Source: an uncultured Collinsella sp. (GTDB taxonomy: Bacteria; Actinomycetota; Coriobacteriia; Coriobacteriales; Coriobacteriaceae). Taken from it: 27,064 nucleotides of DNA. A program made the position numbers and the translations under genes. Location: NCBI GenBank assembly GCA_900550965.1, contig URUC01000021.1, positions 1 to 27,064 on the forward strand, written 5' to 3'. Under the pieces are notes generated by a model, which was not told the DNA's origin, did not search any database, and saw only the letters and a list, made by a program, of their open reading frames with translations. Each line of letters opens with the position of its first letter. Position 1 is the stretch's first letter. Shown here piece after piece: positions 13,808 to 21,330 of the stretch.

Positions 13808-16249
13808 CTACCCCAGCGAGCGGTTGAGGGAGCCGAGCTCGTCGTTGCCCATGGTGCGCCACATTTGGAAGATACAACCGCGCGCCAGGAAAAAGAAACC
13901 GTTATCGACCAGTTGCACAGCGGCATCTGCCAGCTGATTCGTCACGGCGGACACTGGCGGCAGCTCTAGTCCAGCCTTGTGGATGGTCTCGACCGCTTCC
14001 TCGAACGTCGGAGGCTCGCTGACGCCCATCTCGTTCATAAGGCCCTGCATTTCTTCCAGCGCGCTGCTGCCCGACTCCTCGCCGCGCGGCACCAGACGGT
14101 AACAAGCCAGCGCCAGGTCGAGCTGATCGCAATTCCAATAGGCAAACGCCAAGCGATAGAACAGGTAGCCGATTGCAGAACGATCGCTGGCAATACGTAG
14201 GCCGTGGCGCGCCACCTCGATAATCTCGTCAAAGCGCTCCAGACGCGCAAGCACGTTGATGAGCGCAAAGTGCGACTGCATGGACGAGCGCGCCAGATCG
14301 TAAAGATGGCGCACCTCGGGCAGTGCTCGTTCAAAGTCCTCTTGCTCGGCGTAAAAGCTGCAGATCTCGTGCTGGGCAAAGTACAGCGCATCGGGCGCAC
14401 GAAGGATTCGCACAGAGCGGTCTTCTTCCAACACCGGTAGCACCATGCGCACCAGCTGGTTATCGCAAAACTGCGTTTGAGCCGGACCTGTCGCCAAAAG
14501 CTCGGCGACGGCGCACTTAGCCTCCAACTCCTCAACAAGACGAGAAAAGCCTTCAAAAGCACCTGTACGGTCGACTTTTGCCTGCTCGCGCAATTCAACA
14601 ACACGGGCCACGTATGGGTCGTCGTCCTCTTCCATGACCTCCAGCTCGTCAGCCGTATCGGCAAGCAGCAGATCGCGCAGCGCCGGCGGCAGCATGCGAT
14701 GGTCATCACGCGGACGAGCATGAACCTCCGCAGGTTCAATCGTCTCCGGAGCGGTTGACTCATATGCCTCAAGCACACGCTTGCACGGCATATCGTCCAT
14801 GTCCATGCTTTCAAGATCCTTGGCGACAGGCACGCAATCGGCCAGATAGGCCGCGCGCCCAAAGAAATACGTTGCAACAACGCGCTCGCCCTGCTCACTG
14901 TCGGGAGCAGCAATCTGCACATAGCAGCGCGTGATGCAGGTGCCCGCGGCAAAACACGCTGCCGCAAGCGTGAGTGCCACGCGCGCATCGTGCTCCGCGG
15001 CCCAGATCGCACGCGCGTCCTCGTCCAACTCGCGCCAGGCGTCATCTTGAGCGTCGTATTCACGTTGCGGCATGGCATCAACGACAGACTGCCCAAACCG
15101 AACGAGCATGATCCCTTCGGCAACGTTTGCCCGATAGGTATAGTCGAGCCGCGTGACCACGTTAAGTGCCTCGACAATACGCGCGAAGCGGGTACGCACA
15201 TCCCACTCACCGCCCGGCTGGCAAGCCACCGTACCCGGTTTGCCCCACGGGTTATCGCTCGAGGCCGTATCAAGCAGTCGGGGAACATCGTTGGTCGTCT
15301 TGGCGATATGCCACGCATCAAAGAGCGCGCAGCCCTCAAGGCTCGGCGAGGATGCCGCAGGGACCAATCCGGCCCCGATGTGCTCAAGGATGCCGGAGAG
15401 ACGGTTAAGACGGCACTCGATGGCAAGCAGCATGTCAATCTCGTCCTGGTCCAGCAGGCTGCGATCAAAATTGAGATAGAAAAGCTTTGAGCGATCGATG
15501 CGAGCCAGGCTCATCTCGGACTTAGCGGCGATGGTGCGCAAGCGAGGCAAGTCAATTTCACTCATAAGGGCGGCGGCATAGCGCTCGATACCGCTCGGAT
15601 TCTCGGCATGGTCAACGCGGTAGAGCAGCGTCTCGATAGCGTCAGGTAGCGGTGTCGTGTTAAAGCCCAAAAACACCTCGACCGGCTCGGGCAACTTTAC
15701 GAGCTTGATCTTGTCGACAACGTTTTGCATACCCTCGTCGAGTCCGTCGGCGTCCGCCGTGCTCGCAATGGTATTTTCGGAGTCAGCGAATATCACGTAG
15801 CGCAGGAACATCGATGCCATGAACTCACCGTAAGGAAGGGAGCGGGTCGAATTCCATGTCTCGTGATCGGACTGTTCGCGCATGGGACCTTCGGGAGAGC
15901 CGACGGTTCGCGCGCACGCGCGCATCGTGCCGTTTGCTCCCCTCACCATAATCTCACCAATACCGGAGTCCGACTCGTCAAGGACCAGTTCCATGTCGGG
16001 ATCGTTGGGCAGCGGAGCCTCGCTGATGGGGCGGTCCACCTTGTACACCTCACCCGAAACGCTTACGTAGCCCAAAAGCGACACATGGCTTTTGCCAACG
16101 AATTCGACGACATAACAAGATTCATGCTGATCCTCGCCAAAGAGTTTCCAGACCACGCCATATGCGCGTCCCGCAGGCTGCTCGGGCATCGCCGGAAAGC
16201 GCTTCTTGGGATCGAGAAACCTGAGCTTGTATGTCGGACGCTCTGCCAC
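13808..16249 (-). CDS. Large conserved-looking protein of unknown function, TPR-like C-terminus
   Basis: I do not recognise a family for this 813-residue, soluble, acidic protein. There is no signal peptide or membrane segment. Residues 1-200 look like a beta-rich domain. About 200-520 is mainly helical with several alanine-rich helices. An acidic linker (EVMEEDDDPY) lies near 545-555. From about 618 to 735, helical pairs such as ALYFAQHEICSFYAEQEDF and LFYRLAFAYWNCDQLDLAL resemble tetratricopeptide repeats, suggesting a protein-binding role. Start is GTG at 16249 with AGGGTG about ten nt upstream. It is monocistronic, flanked by tRNA-Ser and tRNA-Arg. The frame is intact along its whole length with normal codon use, so it is a real gene. 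No function is proposed. Confidence 0.88.
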   Translation of the reverse strand: MAERPTYKLRFLDPKKRFPAMPEQPAGRAYGVVWKLFGEDQHESCYVVEFVGKSHVSLLGYVSVSGEVYKVDRPISEAPLPNDPDMELVLDESDSGIGEIMVRGANGTMRACARTVGSPEGPMREQSDHETWNSTRSLPYGEFMASMFLRYVIFADSENTIASTADADGLDEGMQNVVDKIKLVKLPEPVEVFLGFNTTPLPDAIETLLYRVDHAENPSGIERYAAALMSEIDLPRLRTIAAKSEMSLARIDRSKLFYLNFDRSLLDQDEIDMLLAIECRLNRLSGILEHIGAGLVPAASSPSLEGCALFDAWHIAKTTNDVPRLLDTASSDNPWGKPGTVACQPGGEWDVRTRFARIVEALNVVTRLDYTYRANVAEGIMLVRFGQSVVDAMPQREYDAQDDAWRELDEDARAIWAAEHDARVALTLAAACFAAGTCITRCYVQIAAPDSEQGERVVATYFFGRAAYLADCVPVAKDLESMDMDDMPCKRVLEAYESTAPETIEPAEVHARPRDDHRMLPPALRDLLLADTADELEVMEEDDDPYVARVVELREQAKVDRTGAFEGFSRLVEELEAKCAVAELLATGPAQTQFCDNQLVRMVLPVLEEDRSVRILRAPDALYFAQHEICSFYAEQEDFERALPEVRHLYDLARSSMQSHFALINVLARLERFDEIIEVARHGLRIASDRSAIGYLFYRLAFAYWNCDQLDLALACYRLVPRGEESGSSALEEMQGLMNEMGVSEPPTFEEAVETIHKAGLELPPVSAVTNQLADAAVQLVDNGFFFLARGCIFQMWRTMGNDELGSLNRSLG

Positions 16250-16371
16250 GGAATATCACCCTGATCGGTCGCTTGAAGAAGGAGTGGTCGCGAATAAGTC
16301 GCGACATCTACTCGGAATCTTACACGAGTCGACAGGAAATCGTCCCTTTGGACGAAAGCACTCAAGCTGGC

Positions 16372-16403
16372 GCAAAAGAAAAGCCCCCGTTGCCGGGAGC
16401 TTT
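16372..16403 (-). terminator. Terminator of tRNA-Arg
   Basis: On the minus strand AAAGCTCCCG-GCAA-CGGGGGCTTT forms a hairpin with one mismatch, followed by TCTTTTGC. It lies 10 nt after the tRNA CCA end. Confidence 0.75.
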
Positions 16404-16412
16404 AATCTCAAA

Positions 16413-16489
16413 TGGTGCGGCGTATAGGATTCGAACCTATGACGTTCTGATTCGTAGTCAGACCCTCTATCCAGCTGAGGTAACGCCGC
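16413..16489 (-). tRNA. tRNA-Arg (anticodon ACG)
   Basis: Acceptor strands GCGGCGT and ACGCCGC pair, with discriminator A and an encoded CCA. The anticodon arm is TCTGA-CTACGAA-TCAGA, giving ACG; A34 is normally converted to inosine so that CGU, CGC and CGA are read. The T-arm is TAGG-TTCGAAT-CCTA. The length is 77 nt including CCA. Confidence 0.96.
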
Positions 16490-16500
16490 AGTGCAAGACA

Positions 16501-16530
16501 TATAAAACCACTTTAGCTTATTGGAGTCAA
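16501..16530 (-). promoter_or_regulatory. Promoter of tRNA-Arg
   Basis: On the minus strand TTGACT (16525-16530) and TTTATA (16501-16506) are separated by 18 nt, 11 nt before the mature 5' end. Confidence 0.6.
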
Positions 16531-16566
16531 GCACAATTTCAAACTTTTTTGTGGAACGCAGTCTTG

Positions 16567-16944
16567 TCATGCTGCTCCGCATATACCGCCATTCCCCGTA
16601 CGATCGATTGTCTTTTCGATCACGTCAAACTTAGCATCAAGTTCCCTCAGGAGCGATCTCACCCGCTGGGCACAATCATAATCGGCAAACGAGATGCTCA
16701 ACATGCGAGCAACCTGATTAGATGTCTGGACCCCATAGAAATGCTCTAGGGCCACAAGCCCCTCGTGCGCCACAAACGTCTCAACCACATGAGGCGACTC
16801 CTCGTAGCACCATTGCGTCAACGGCCCCTCGCTCGTCTGTCGAACCACCAGGCCACCCATGCCAGACGGCTCACACGTCACAAGCAGGTACTCCCCGCCC
16901 TCGTCGCTCTCAAACAAAACCACCCGATCATCAAACAGATCCAT
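16567..16944 (-). CDS. Hypothetical protein, 125 residues
   Basis: I recognise no family. The protein is small, acidic and soluble, with no signal peptide. It begins with beta-strand-like segments (DRVVLFES, EYLLVTCEP, GGLVVRQTS). A central helical part follows (VVETFVAHEGLVALEHFYG), then a helix rich in charged residues (RVRSLLRELDAKFDVIEKT). The ATG at 16944 has AAAGGGGA four nt upstream, a good ribosome binding site, which supports it as a real gene. It is expressed alone. Its upstream region contains an extended -10 (TGC TATGCT, 16978-16983 on the minus strand) and a GAAC-N4-GTTC palindrome, so SOS-type regulation is possible. No toxin or prophage signature is visible. Confidence 0.75.
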   Translation of the reverse strand: MDLFDDRVVLFESDEGGEYLLVTCEPSGMGGLVVRQTSEGPLTQWCYEESPHVVETFVAHEGLVALEHFYGVQTSNQVARMLSISFADYDCAQRVRSLLRELDAKFDVIEKTIDRTGNGGICGAA

Positions 16945-17004
16945 CGCGTCCCCTTTCTCTCGCTCTTATTTAGCAAAAGCATAGCAGGTAGATGGCTGTA
17001 TACA

Positions 17005-17016
17005 GAACAGTTGTTC
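17005..17016. promoter_or_regulatory. LexA-box-like palindrome
   Basis: GAACAGTTGTTC fits the Gram-positive SOS-box core GAAC-N4-GTTC, and one flank supplies the expected G. It lies 21 nt upstream of the TATGCT -10 of the 125-residue gene, over its -35 region, where a repressor would act. About 0.4 such cores are expected by chance in a window this size. Confidence 0.35.
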
Positions 17017-17062
17017 GTGTGTTTTCTATTGAGCTGTCCGCACAGCATGGTATGGCCGCACA

Positions 17063-17092
17063 CAAAAAGGGCACCCCAAAAAGGAGTGCCCT
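17063..17092 (-). terminator. Terminator of serS
   Basis: On the minus strand AGGGCACTCC-TTTTT-GGGGTGCCCT is followed by T4-5. It is 23 nt after the serS stop. Confidence 0.88.
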
Positions 17093-17115
17093 AGCAAATC
17101 GCTTATGCAGCCAAT

Positions 17116-18399
17116 CTACGCGACCGGCTCGATCTTCTCGAGGCCGCCCATGTAGGGACGCAGAACCTCGGGGATCGTGATGGTGCCGTCAGCGTTCTGG
17201 TAGTTCTCCAGAATGGCTGCCATGGTACGGCCAGCCGGCAGACCGGAACCGTTGAGGGTGTGCAGATAGCGCGAACCCTTGAAGTTCTCGGGGTCGCGAT
17301 ACTTGATGTTGGCGCGACGGGCCTGGAAGTCACCGCAGTTGGAGCAGGAGCTGATCTCCTTGTAGGCGTTGTAGCTCGGCAGCCAGACCTCGACGTCGTA
17401 GGTCTGACGGGCAGAGAAGCCCAGGTCGCCGGTGCACAGGCTAATCACGCGATACGGAAGACCCAGCTGCTGCAGCAGGAACTCGGCCTCGGCGGTCATG
17501 CTCTCGAGCTCCTCGTCGGACTCCTCCGGCTTGGCAAACTTGACCATCTCGACCTTGTCGAACTCGTGCTGGCGAATGATGCCGCGGGTATCGCGACCAG
17601 CGGAACCGGCCTCCTCGCGGAAGCAGGGGGTGAAGGCGGTGTAGCGGCGCGGCAGGGTATCGGCGTCGAGGACCTCACCGGCGTGCAGGTTGGTGAGCAC
17701 GACCTCGGCGGTGGGGATCAGGAAGTTGTCGCCCGAGACGTGATAGGCGTCGTCCTCGAACTTGGGCAGCTGGCCCGTGCCGAACATGGTCTGACGCTTG
17801 ACGACGATGGGCGGCCACCACTCCTTAAAACCACGGCTAGTGTGCGTATCGAGGAAGAAGTTGATGAGGGCGCGCTCAAGACGGGCGCCGGCGCCACCGA
17901 GAACGGTGAAGCGGCTGCCGGAGAGCTTGTTGCCGCGCTCGAAGTCAAGGATATCGAGGTCGGTGCCCAGATCCCAGTGCGGCTTAAAGTCGAAGTCGAA
18001 CTCGCGCGGGGTGCCCCAACGACGGCGCTCGATGTTCTCGTCCTCGTCCTTGCCGTACGGCGTGGCCTCGCAAGGAATGTTGGGCAGGTGAGCCATGAAG
18101 TCGTACTGCTCCTGCTCGAGGGCGGTGCGGCGCTCGGCCAGACCGTCAATCTTCTCGTTGACGGCGCGCACGGCCTCCTTGGCGGCCTCGGCCTCGTCCT
18201 TCTTGCCCTCCTTCATCAGGGCGCCGATCTTCTTGGACTCGGCATTGCGCGTGGCTTGAAGTTCCTCAACCTCGGTGATGACGGCACGACGCTCGTCGTC
18301 GAGCTCAAAGAACTTCTCGCGATCCCAAGACGTCTGGCGGTTAGCCATGGCGACATCGATGGCATCGGGGTTCTCGCGAACAAACTTGATATCAAGCAT
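17116..18399 (-). CDS. serS: Seryl-tRNA synthetase
   Basis: This 427-residue class II synthetase charges tRNA-Ser (and tRNA-Sec where present) with serine. The N-terminal antiparallel coiled-coil arm, which holds the tRNA long variable arm, covers about 28-105. Catalytic motifs follow: the motif 1 region near 185-200 (RGFKEWWPP), motif 2 CFREEAGSAGRDTRGIIRQH (259-278) and motif 3 GSGLPAGRTMAAILENYQ (384-401). The length is normal. I start at 18399 because GGAGG is five nt before that ATG and MLDIKFVRENPD is the typical N-terminus; the upstream ATG at 18426 is unsupported. The gene is monocistronic with its own terminator. No T-box leader is visible in the short upstream spacer. Confidence 0.97.
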   Translation of the reverse strand: MLDIKFVRENPDAIDVAMANRQTSWDREKFFELDDERRAVITEVEELQATRNAESKKIGALMKEGKKDEAEAAKEAVRAVNEKIDGLAERRTALEQEQYDFMAHLPNIPCEATPYGKDEDENIERRRWGTPREFDFDFKPHWDLGTDLDILDFERGNKLSGSRFTVLGGAGARLERALINFFLDTHTSRGFKEWWPPIVVKRQTMFGTGQLPKFEDDAYHVSGDNFLIPTAEVVLTNLHAGEVLDADTLPRRYTAFTPCFREEAGSAGRDTRGIIRQHEFDKVEMVKFAKPEESDEELESMTAEAEFLLQQLGLPYRVISLCTGDLGFSARQTYDVEVWLPSYNAYKEISSCSNCGDFQARRANIKYRDPENFKGSRYLHTLNGSGLPAGRTMAAILENYQNADGTITIPEVLRPYMGGLEKIEPVA

Positions 18400-18439
18400 T
18401 AGATCCTCCGGCGATATACATTCCATTTAGGTTGCAACC

Positions 18440-18466
18440 TTGTACATGTATGGGCAAGTATATACT
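18440..18466 (+). promoter_or_regulatory. Possible promoter of the small membrane protein gene
   Basis: A consensus-like TATACT (18461-18466) lies 45 nt before the ATG. The best -35, TTGTAC (18440-18445), is 15 nt away, which is shorter than optimal. The region is shared with the divergent serS gene. Confidence 0.4.
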
Positions 18467-18510
18467 TATGAGCGTTTACGACCCAACTCAACTACGCAAG
18501 AAGGCACCCA

Positions 18511-18684
18511 ATGGACGCAGTTTTTTCCTTTTTGTTTGGCACCCGCACCGGTTTTGCTATCCTTTTCGCCGGCGGCATCCTGCTGTTTGCGATTATTGCC
18601 TTTGTAATGGAGAAGCGCACCCATAAGATGTATGTCGACCGCGGCCCCAAGTCCGAGGACGAAGAAGACAGCTTCTGGGACTAA
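18511..18684 (+). CDS. Small single-span membrane protein, 57 residues
   Basis: This is an intact 57-codon gene of unknown function. The protein starts MDAVFSFLFGTRTG. One hydrophobic segment at about 15-33 (FAILFAGGILLFAIIAFVM) is followed by a basic EKRTHK and an acidic cytoplasmic-type tail ending DEEDSFWD. AGAAGG stands seven nt before the ATG, a TATACT lies upstream, and a strong terminator follows, so the whole transcription unit is present. The positive charge after the span suggests an N-out, C-in orientation. The compact N-terminus, single span and charged tail look like a conserved lineage-specific small protein rather than noise. It is divergent from serS, and I cannot link it to a process. 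Confidence 0.75.
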   Translation: MDAVFSFLFGTRTGFAILFAGGILLFAIIAFVMEKRTHKMYVDRGPKSEDEEDSFWD

Positions 18685-18844
18685 CCTGCCAAAAAAGGAC
18701 AGGTTTATTTTGGTCGGTTTTATCTGGACAAACGCAAGTGCCCCGCAACTGGAATTGAGCCAGTTGCGGGGCACTTTTCGCTAAAAGGACAAAACCGCAG
18801 GAAAAACCTGCCAAAATAAACTGTCCCTTTTTTGGTCGGTTTTA
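18685..18844. repeat. Nested palindrome with repeated arms around a terminator
   Basis: The left arm (about 18685-18722) and right arm (about 18804-18844) are imperfect inverted repeats of one another: CCAAAAAAGGACAGGTTTA faces its near-complement. Each arm also begins with CCTGCCAAAA and ends with TTTTGGTCGGTTTTA, so the arms match as direct repeats too. A 15-bp terminator hairpin is at the centre. The right arm runs into and supplies the proC stop codon. The form resembles a small mobile palindromic element. Confidence 0.6.
18736..18778 (+). terminator. Strong terminator after the small membrane protein gene
   Basis: GTGCCCCGCAACTGG and CCAGTTGCGGGGCAC form a perfect 15-bp stem (18738-18774) around AATTGAG, followed by TTTT. 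It is almost symmetrical and could also stop proC transcripts coming from the other side. Confidence 0.88.
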
Positions 18845-19612
18845 CTGGAGGGTTGCGTCGATTGCCTTGACCAGGGCGCTGCGCATGCCGGCGTCCTCGA
18901 GCGCAACGACGCCCTTGATGGTGGCACCACCGGGCGAGCATACGGCATCCTTCATCGCCGCAGGATGCTGGCCAGTTGCAAGCTGCAGCTTTGCCGTACC
19001 CAGCACCATCTGGCTCACAATGCGATAAGCATCCGCACGCGGGATACCGTGCTTGACCGCCGCATCGCCCAGGGCCTCGATTGCCATGGCGACAAACGCC
19101 GGAGCGCAACCACCCACCGTGCCGCCCACAAACAGCAGGCTTGTGTCGAGCTCGACGACAGCGCCAAGCTTACCGAGCAGGTCGAGCACCACAGCACGCT
19201 GCTCGTCGTTAAGCGTCGAAGCCTTCTCGCAGGCGATGACGCCCTCGCCCACCGAAACCGGCGTGTTGGGCACCGTCGAGATATGCGCGACGCCCGGCAG
19301 GACCTGCTCCCACTTGGCACTGTCCCAGGTCCAGGCAACCGACAGAACGACCTTTTTGGCAAGAGCATCCTTGAGCGGGGCGAATACCTTCTCGATCATG
19401 TACGGTTTGACCGCAGCGACCACGATATCGGATGCGGCGACAACCTCGGCGGCATCGTGGCAGGCGACCATGCCGCGCGCCTCGCAGCGCTCAACCAGTG
19501 CGTCGTAGCGACCCGCGCAGGCGCACATGTCGCTCGCAGCTACACCGGCAGCGATCCAGCCATCGGCCATAGCGCTCGCCATATTGCCAAAACCGACAAA
19601 TCCAATCTTCAT
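18842..19612 (-). CDS. proC: Pyrroline-5-carboxylate reductase
   Basis: This 256-residue enzyme catalyses the last step of proline synthesis, the NAD(P)H-dependent reduction of 1-pyrroline-5-carboxylate. The Rossmann motif GFGNMASAM is at 7-15. The substrate/dimer domain carries the family signature CSPGGATIKGVVALEDAG (about 225-242). The length is slightly short but complete. I start at 19612 because GAAAGGA lies nine nt before that ATG and MKIGFVGFGNM is the usual beginning; the upstream ATG at 19636 has no site. It follows rlmH by 73 nt without an obvious terminator. Its stop codon lies inside the right arm of a palindromic repeat, so insertion of that repeat may have fixed the gene's 3' end. 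Confidence 0.95.
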   Translation of the reverse strand: MKIGFVGFGNMASAMADGWIAAGVAASDMCACAGRYDALVERCEARGMVACHDAAEVVAASDIVVAAVKPYMIEKVFAPLKDALAKKVVLSVAWTWDSAKWEQVLPGVAHISTVPNTPVSVGEGVIACEKASTLNDEQRAVVLDLLGKLGAVVELDTSLLFVGGTVGGCAPAFVAMAIEALGDAAVKHGIPRADAYRIVSQMVLGTAKLQLATGQHPAAMKDAVCSPGGATIKGVVALEDAGMRSALVKAIDATLQ

Positions 19613-19685
19613 ATCGCATAGTCCTTTCAGACACATTCCTCAAAACGAAAGGTATTGTCCCACGCCATTGTTTCGTATTGCCGAC

Positions 19686-20156
19686 CTATTTGTGATACGG
19701 CTCGCCACGACTGATCTTGCAGGCACGGTAAATCTGCTCTAGCAGCACCACACGCGCCAGGTTATGCGGCAAAGTAATGCGTCCAAAGCTGAGCATCTCG
19801 TCGGCGCGGGCGCGCACCTCATCACTCACGCCGTCCGAACCGCCGATTACAAAGGCAATGTCGCTGCTGCCTCGCAGCATAAGATCGTCGAGCCTCGCCG
19901 AGAGCTCCTCACTCGAACGCTCCTTGCCCTCGATAGCCAGCAGGATCACATGCGCTCGAGACGGCAAGGCAGCAAGAATCGCCGCCCCTTCCTTGTCACG
20001 CGCGGCATCCACACCGCCCGCCTTGGCCGGGTCGATATCGGCCACCTCGCGCATATCCACCTTGGCATAGGCGCCCAGACGCTTCGTGTACTCAGCGCAC
20101 GCGTCCTTCCAAAAGCGCTCCTTGAGCTTACCGACGCAAACGACGGTGTATTTCAC
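19686..20156 (-). CDS. rlmH: 23S rRNA (pseudouridine1915-N3)-methyltransferase RlmH
   Basis: This is a 156-residue SPOUT-class enzyme that methylates pseudouridine 1915 in helix 69 of assembled ribosomes, using S-adenosylmethionine. The family markers KYTVVCVGKLKERFWKDAC at the N-terminus, FVIGGSDGVSDEVRARAD in the knot region and the highly typical C-terminus QIYRACKISRGEPYHK are all present, at normal length. Start is GTG 20156 with AAGGAGT nine nt upstream. That site spans the stop codon of the SPFH gene, six nt away, so the two are translationally coupled. Confidence 0.96.
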   Translation of the reverse strand: MKYTVVCVGKLKERFWKDACAEYTKRLGAYAKVDMREVADIDPAKAGGVDAARDKEGAAILAALPSRAHVILLAIEGKERSSEELSARLDDLMLRGSSDIAFVIGGSDGVSDEVRARADEMLSFGRITLPHNLARVVLLEQIYRACKISRGEPYHK

Positions 20157-20162
20157 GCGCGC

Positions 20163-21101
20163 CTACTCCTTCGAATCGTTTTGAACTTTGCCGGCGGCCA
20201 GCATCTGCTCGAACATCGAGGCCGACTGCGAAAAGTCGCTCGGCAGCACGACCGTCGAGGTTTTACCCGTGCGAGCGAACTCCGTCATCATCTCAGACCA
20301 CTGCGTAAACATGAACAGTTGGTTGGCCTCGTCATTGCCGACACCCGTCTCCTGGATGATCTCGAGCGAATCTTTGATACCCAGTGCGATGGCCTTGCGC
20401 TGGTTGGCGATGCCCTCGCCCGCCTTTTCCATTGCCTCGGCCTCGGCGGTCGCCTCGGTAACGCGCTTGATGCGGTCGGCCTCGGCGAGCTCCTGCGCAG
20501 CAGCGCGCTTGCGCTGGGCGGCGTTGATGTCGTTCATGGAGTTCTCGACCTCGGTCGGCAGCGCGATCTTGGTGATGAGCGTCGACACGAGGGTGAAGCC
20601 GTAGGCGGCCATCTGCTCGGAAACGGTAGCGTTGACATCCTTGGCGATGTCATCCTTCTTGGCAAAGACCTCATCGAGTGTGTAGACGGGAATGGAGGAG
20701 CGCAGGGCGTCGGTGATGAAGTCGCGCATCTGGTCGACGGGCTCCTGCAGCATGTAGTAGCTCTTGTAGATGCCCGAATCTGCCGGGCCGGCGCCCATGT
20801 CGTAGCTCACGTGGTACTGAGCGGAGACCTCAAGACCGATGGTCACGTTGTCCTGGGTCTTAACGTCGATGCCAAAACCGTTTTTCATGGTGCGCAGGCT
20901 CACCGTGGCGGCCTTGCGGTCGATCACGGGCACCTTCACGTGGAAGCCCGCGTTGACGATACGGTTGAACTTACCCAAGCGCTCGATGATTACGGCGTGC
21001 TGCTGTTCAACGACATAACAGGCGTTGGGGAGCAGCAGCAACAGGATGATGATGGGAATCAAAAGGCTGGTAAGGGCGGCGATGATACCGGAAAACAGCA
21101 T
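20163..21101 (-). CDS. SPFH/band-7 membrane protein (stomatin/prohibitin-like)
   Basis: This 312-residue membrane-anchored scaffold protein belongs to the group that includes QmcA, stomatin and HflK/C. Such proteins form large oligomers and organise membrane microdomains or proteases. An N-terminal hydrophobic segment is at about 4-26. The SPFH domain begins NACYVVEQQHAVIIERLGKF and runs to about 190. An alanine/glutamate-rich coiled coil (AAQRKRAAAQELAEADRIK onward) runs to about 235, followed by a short C-terminal domain. I start at 21101 because AGAGGAGAG is directly upstream and it places the hydrophobic anchor at the N-terminus. It is co-transcribed with rlmH and possibly proC. No NfeD-like partner is beside it. 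Confidence 0.9.
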   Translation of the reverse strand: MLFSGIIAALTSLLIPIIILLLLLPNACYVVEQQHAVIIERLGKFNRIVNAGFHVKVPVIDRKAATVSLRTMKNGFGIDVKTQDNVTIGLEVSAQYHVSYDMGAGPADSGIYKSYYMLQEPVDQMRDFITDALRSSIPVYTLDEVFAKKDDIAKDVNATVSEQMAAYGFTLVSTLITKIALPTEVENSMNDINAAQRKRAAAQELAEADRIKRVTEATAEAEAMEKAGEGIANQRKAIALGIKDSLEIIQETGVGNDEANQLFMFTQWSEMMTEFARTGKTSTVVLPSDFSQSASMFEQMLAAGKVQNDSKE

Positions 21102-21164
21102 GGTCTCTCCTCTGATAGGCACACGTTGGCATTAGGATACCCGTCCAAGGAGATCGTGCATAAC

Positions 21165-21192
21165 AAAAAAGCTCCCATTGCTGGGAGCTCTT
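21165..21192 (-). terminator. Terminator of tRNA-Leu
   Basis: On the minus strand AGCTCCCAGCAATGGGAGCT is followed by T6, about ten nt after the CCA end of the tRNA. Confidence 0.85.
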
Positions 21193-21200
21193 TCAATCAA

Positions 21201-21287
21201 TGGTGCGGGCGAAAGGACTTGAACCTTCATGGGGTTGCCCCCATACGGACCTGAACCGTACGCGTCTGCCAATTCCGCCACGCCCGC
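21201..21287 (-). tRNA. tRNA-Leu (anticodon CAG)
   Basis: Acceptor strands GCGGGCG and CGCCCGC pair, with discriminator A and an encoded CCA. The anticodon arm is TACGG-TTCAGGT-CCGTA, giving CAG, which reads CUG leucine codons. A long variable arm TGGGGG-CAA-CCCCA marks a class II tRNA. The T-arm contains GGTTCAAGTCC. The length is 87 nt including CCA. Confidence 0.96.
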
Positions 21288-21298
21288 GTGCAGGAATT

Positions 21299-21327
21299 AG
21301 AATAACGGAGCGCCACCGCGAACGCAA
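21299..21327 (-). promoter_or_regulatory. Promoter of tRNA-Leu
   Basis: On the minus strand TTGCGT (21322-21327) and TATTCT (21299-21304) have a 17-nt spacer. They sit in the 43-nt gap between the tatD stop and the tRNA 5' end. Confidence 0.65.
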
Positions 21328-21330
21328 GAA

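Noticed and set aside
18400..18480. T-box or riboswitch upstream of serS, and likewise upstream of metG
   Set aside because: The upstream spacers are short and contain no specifier stem, T-box sequence or SAM-binding core.
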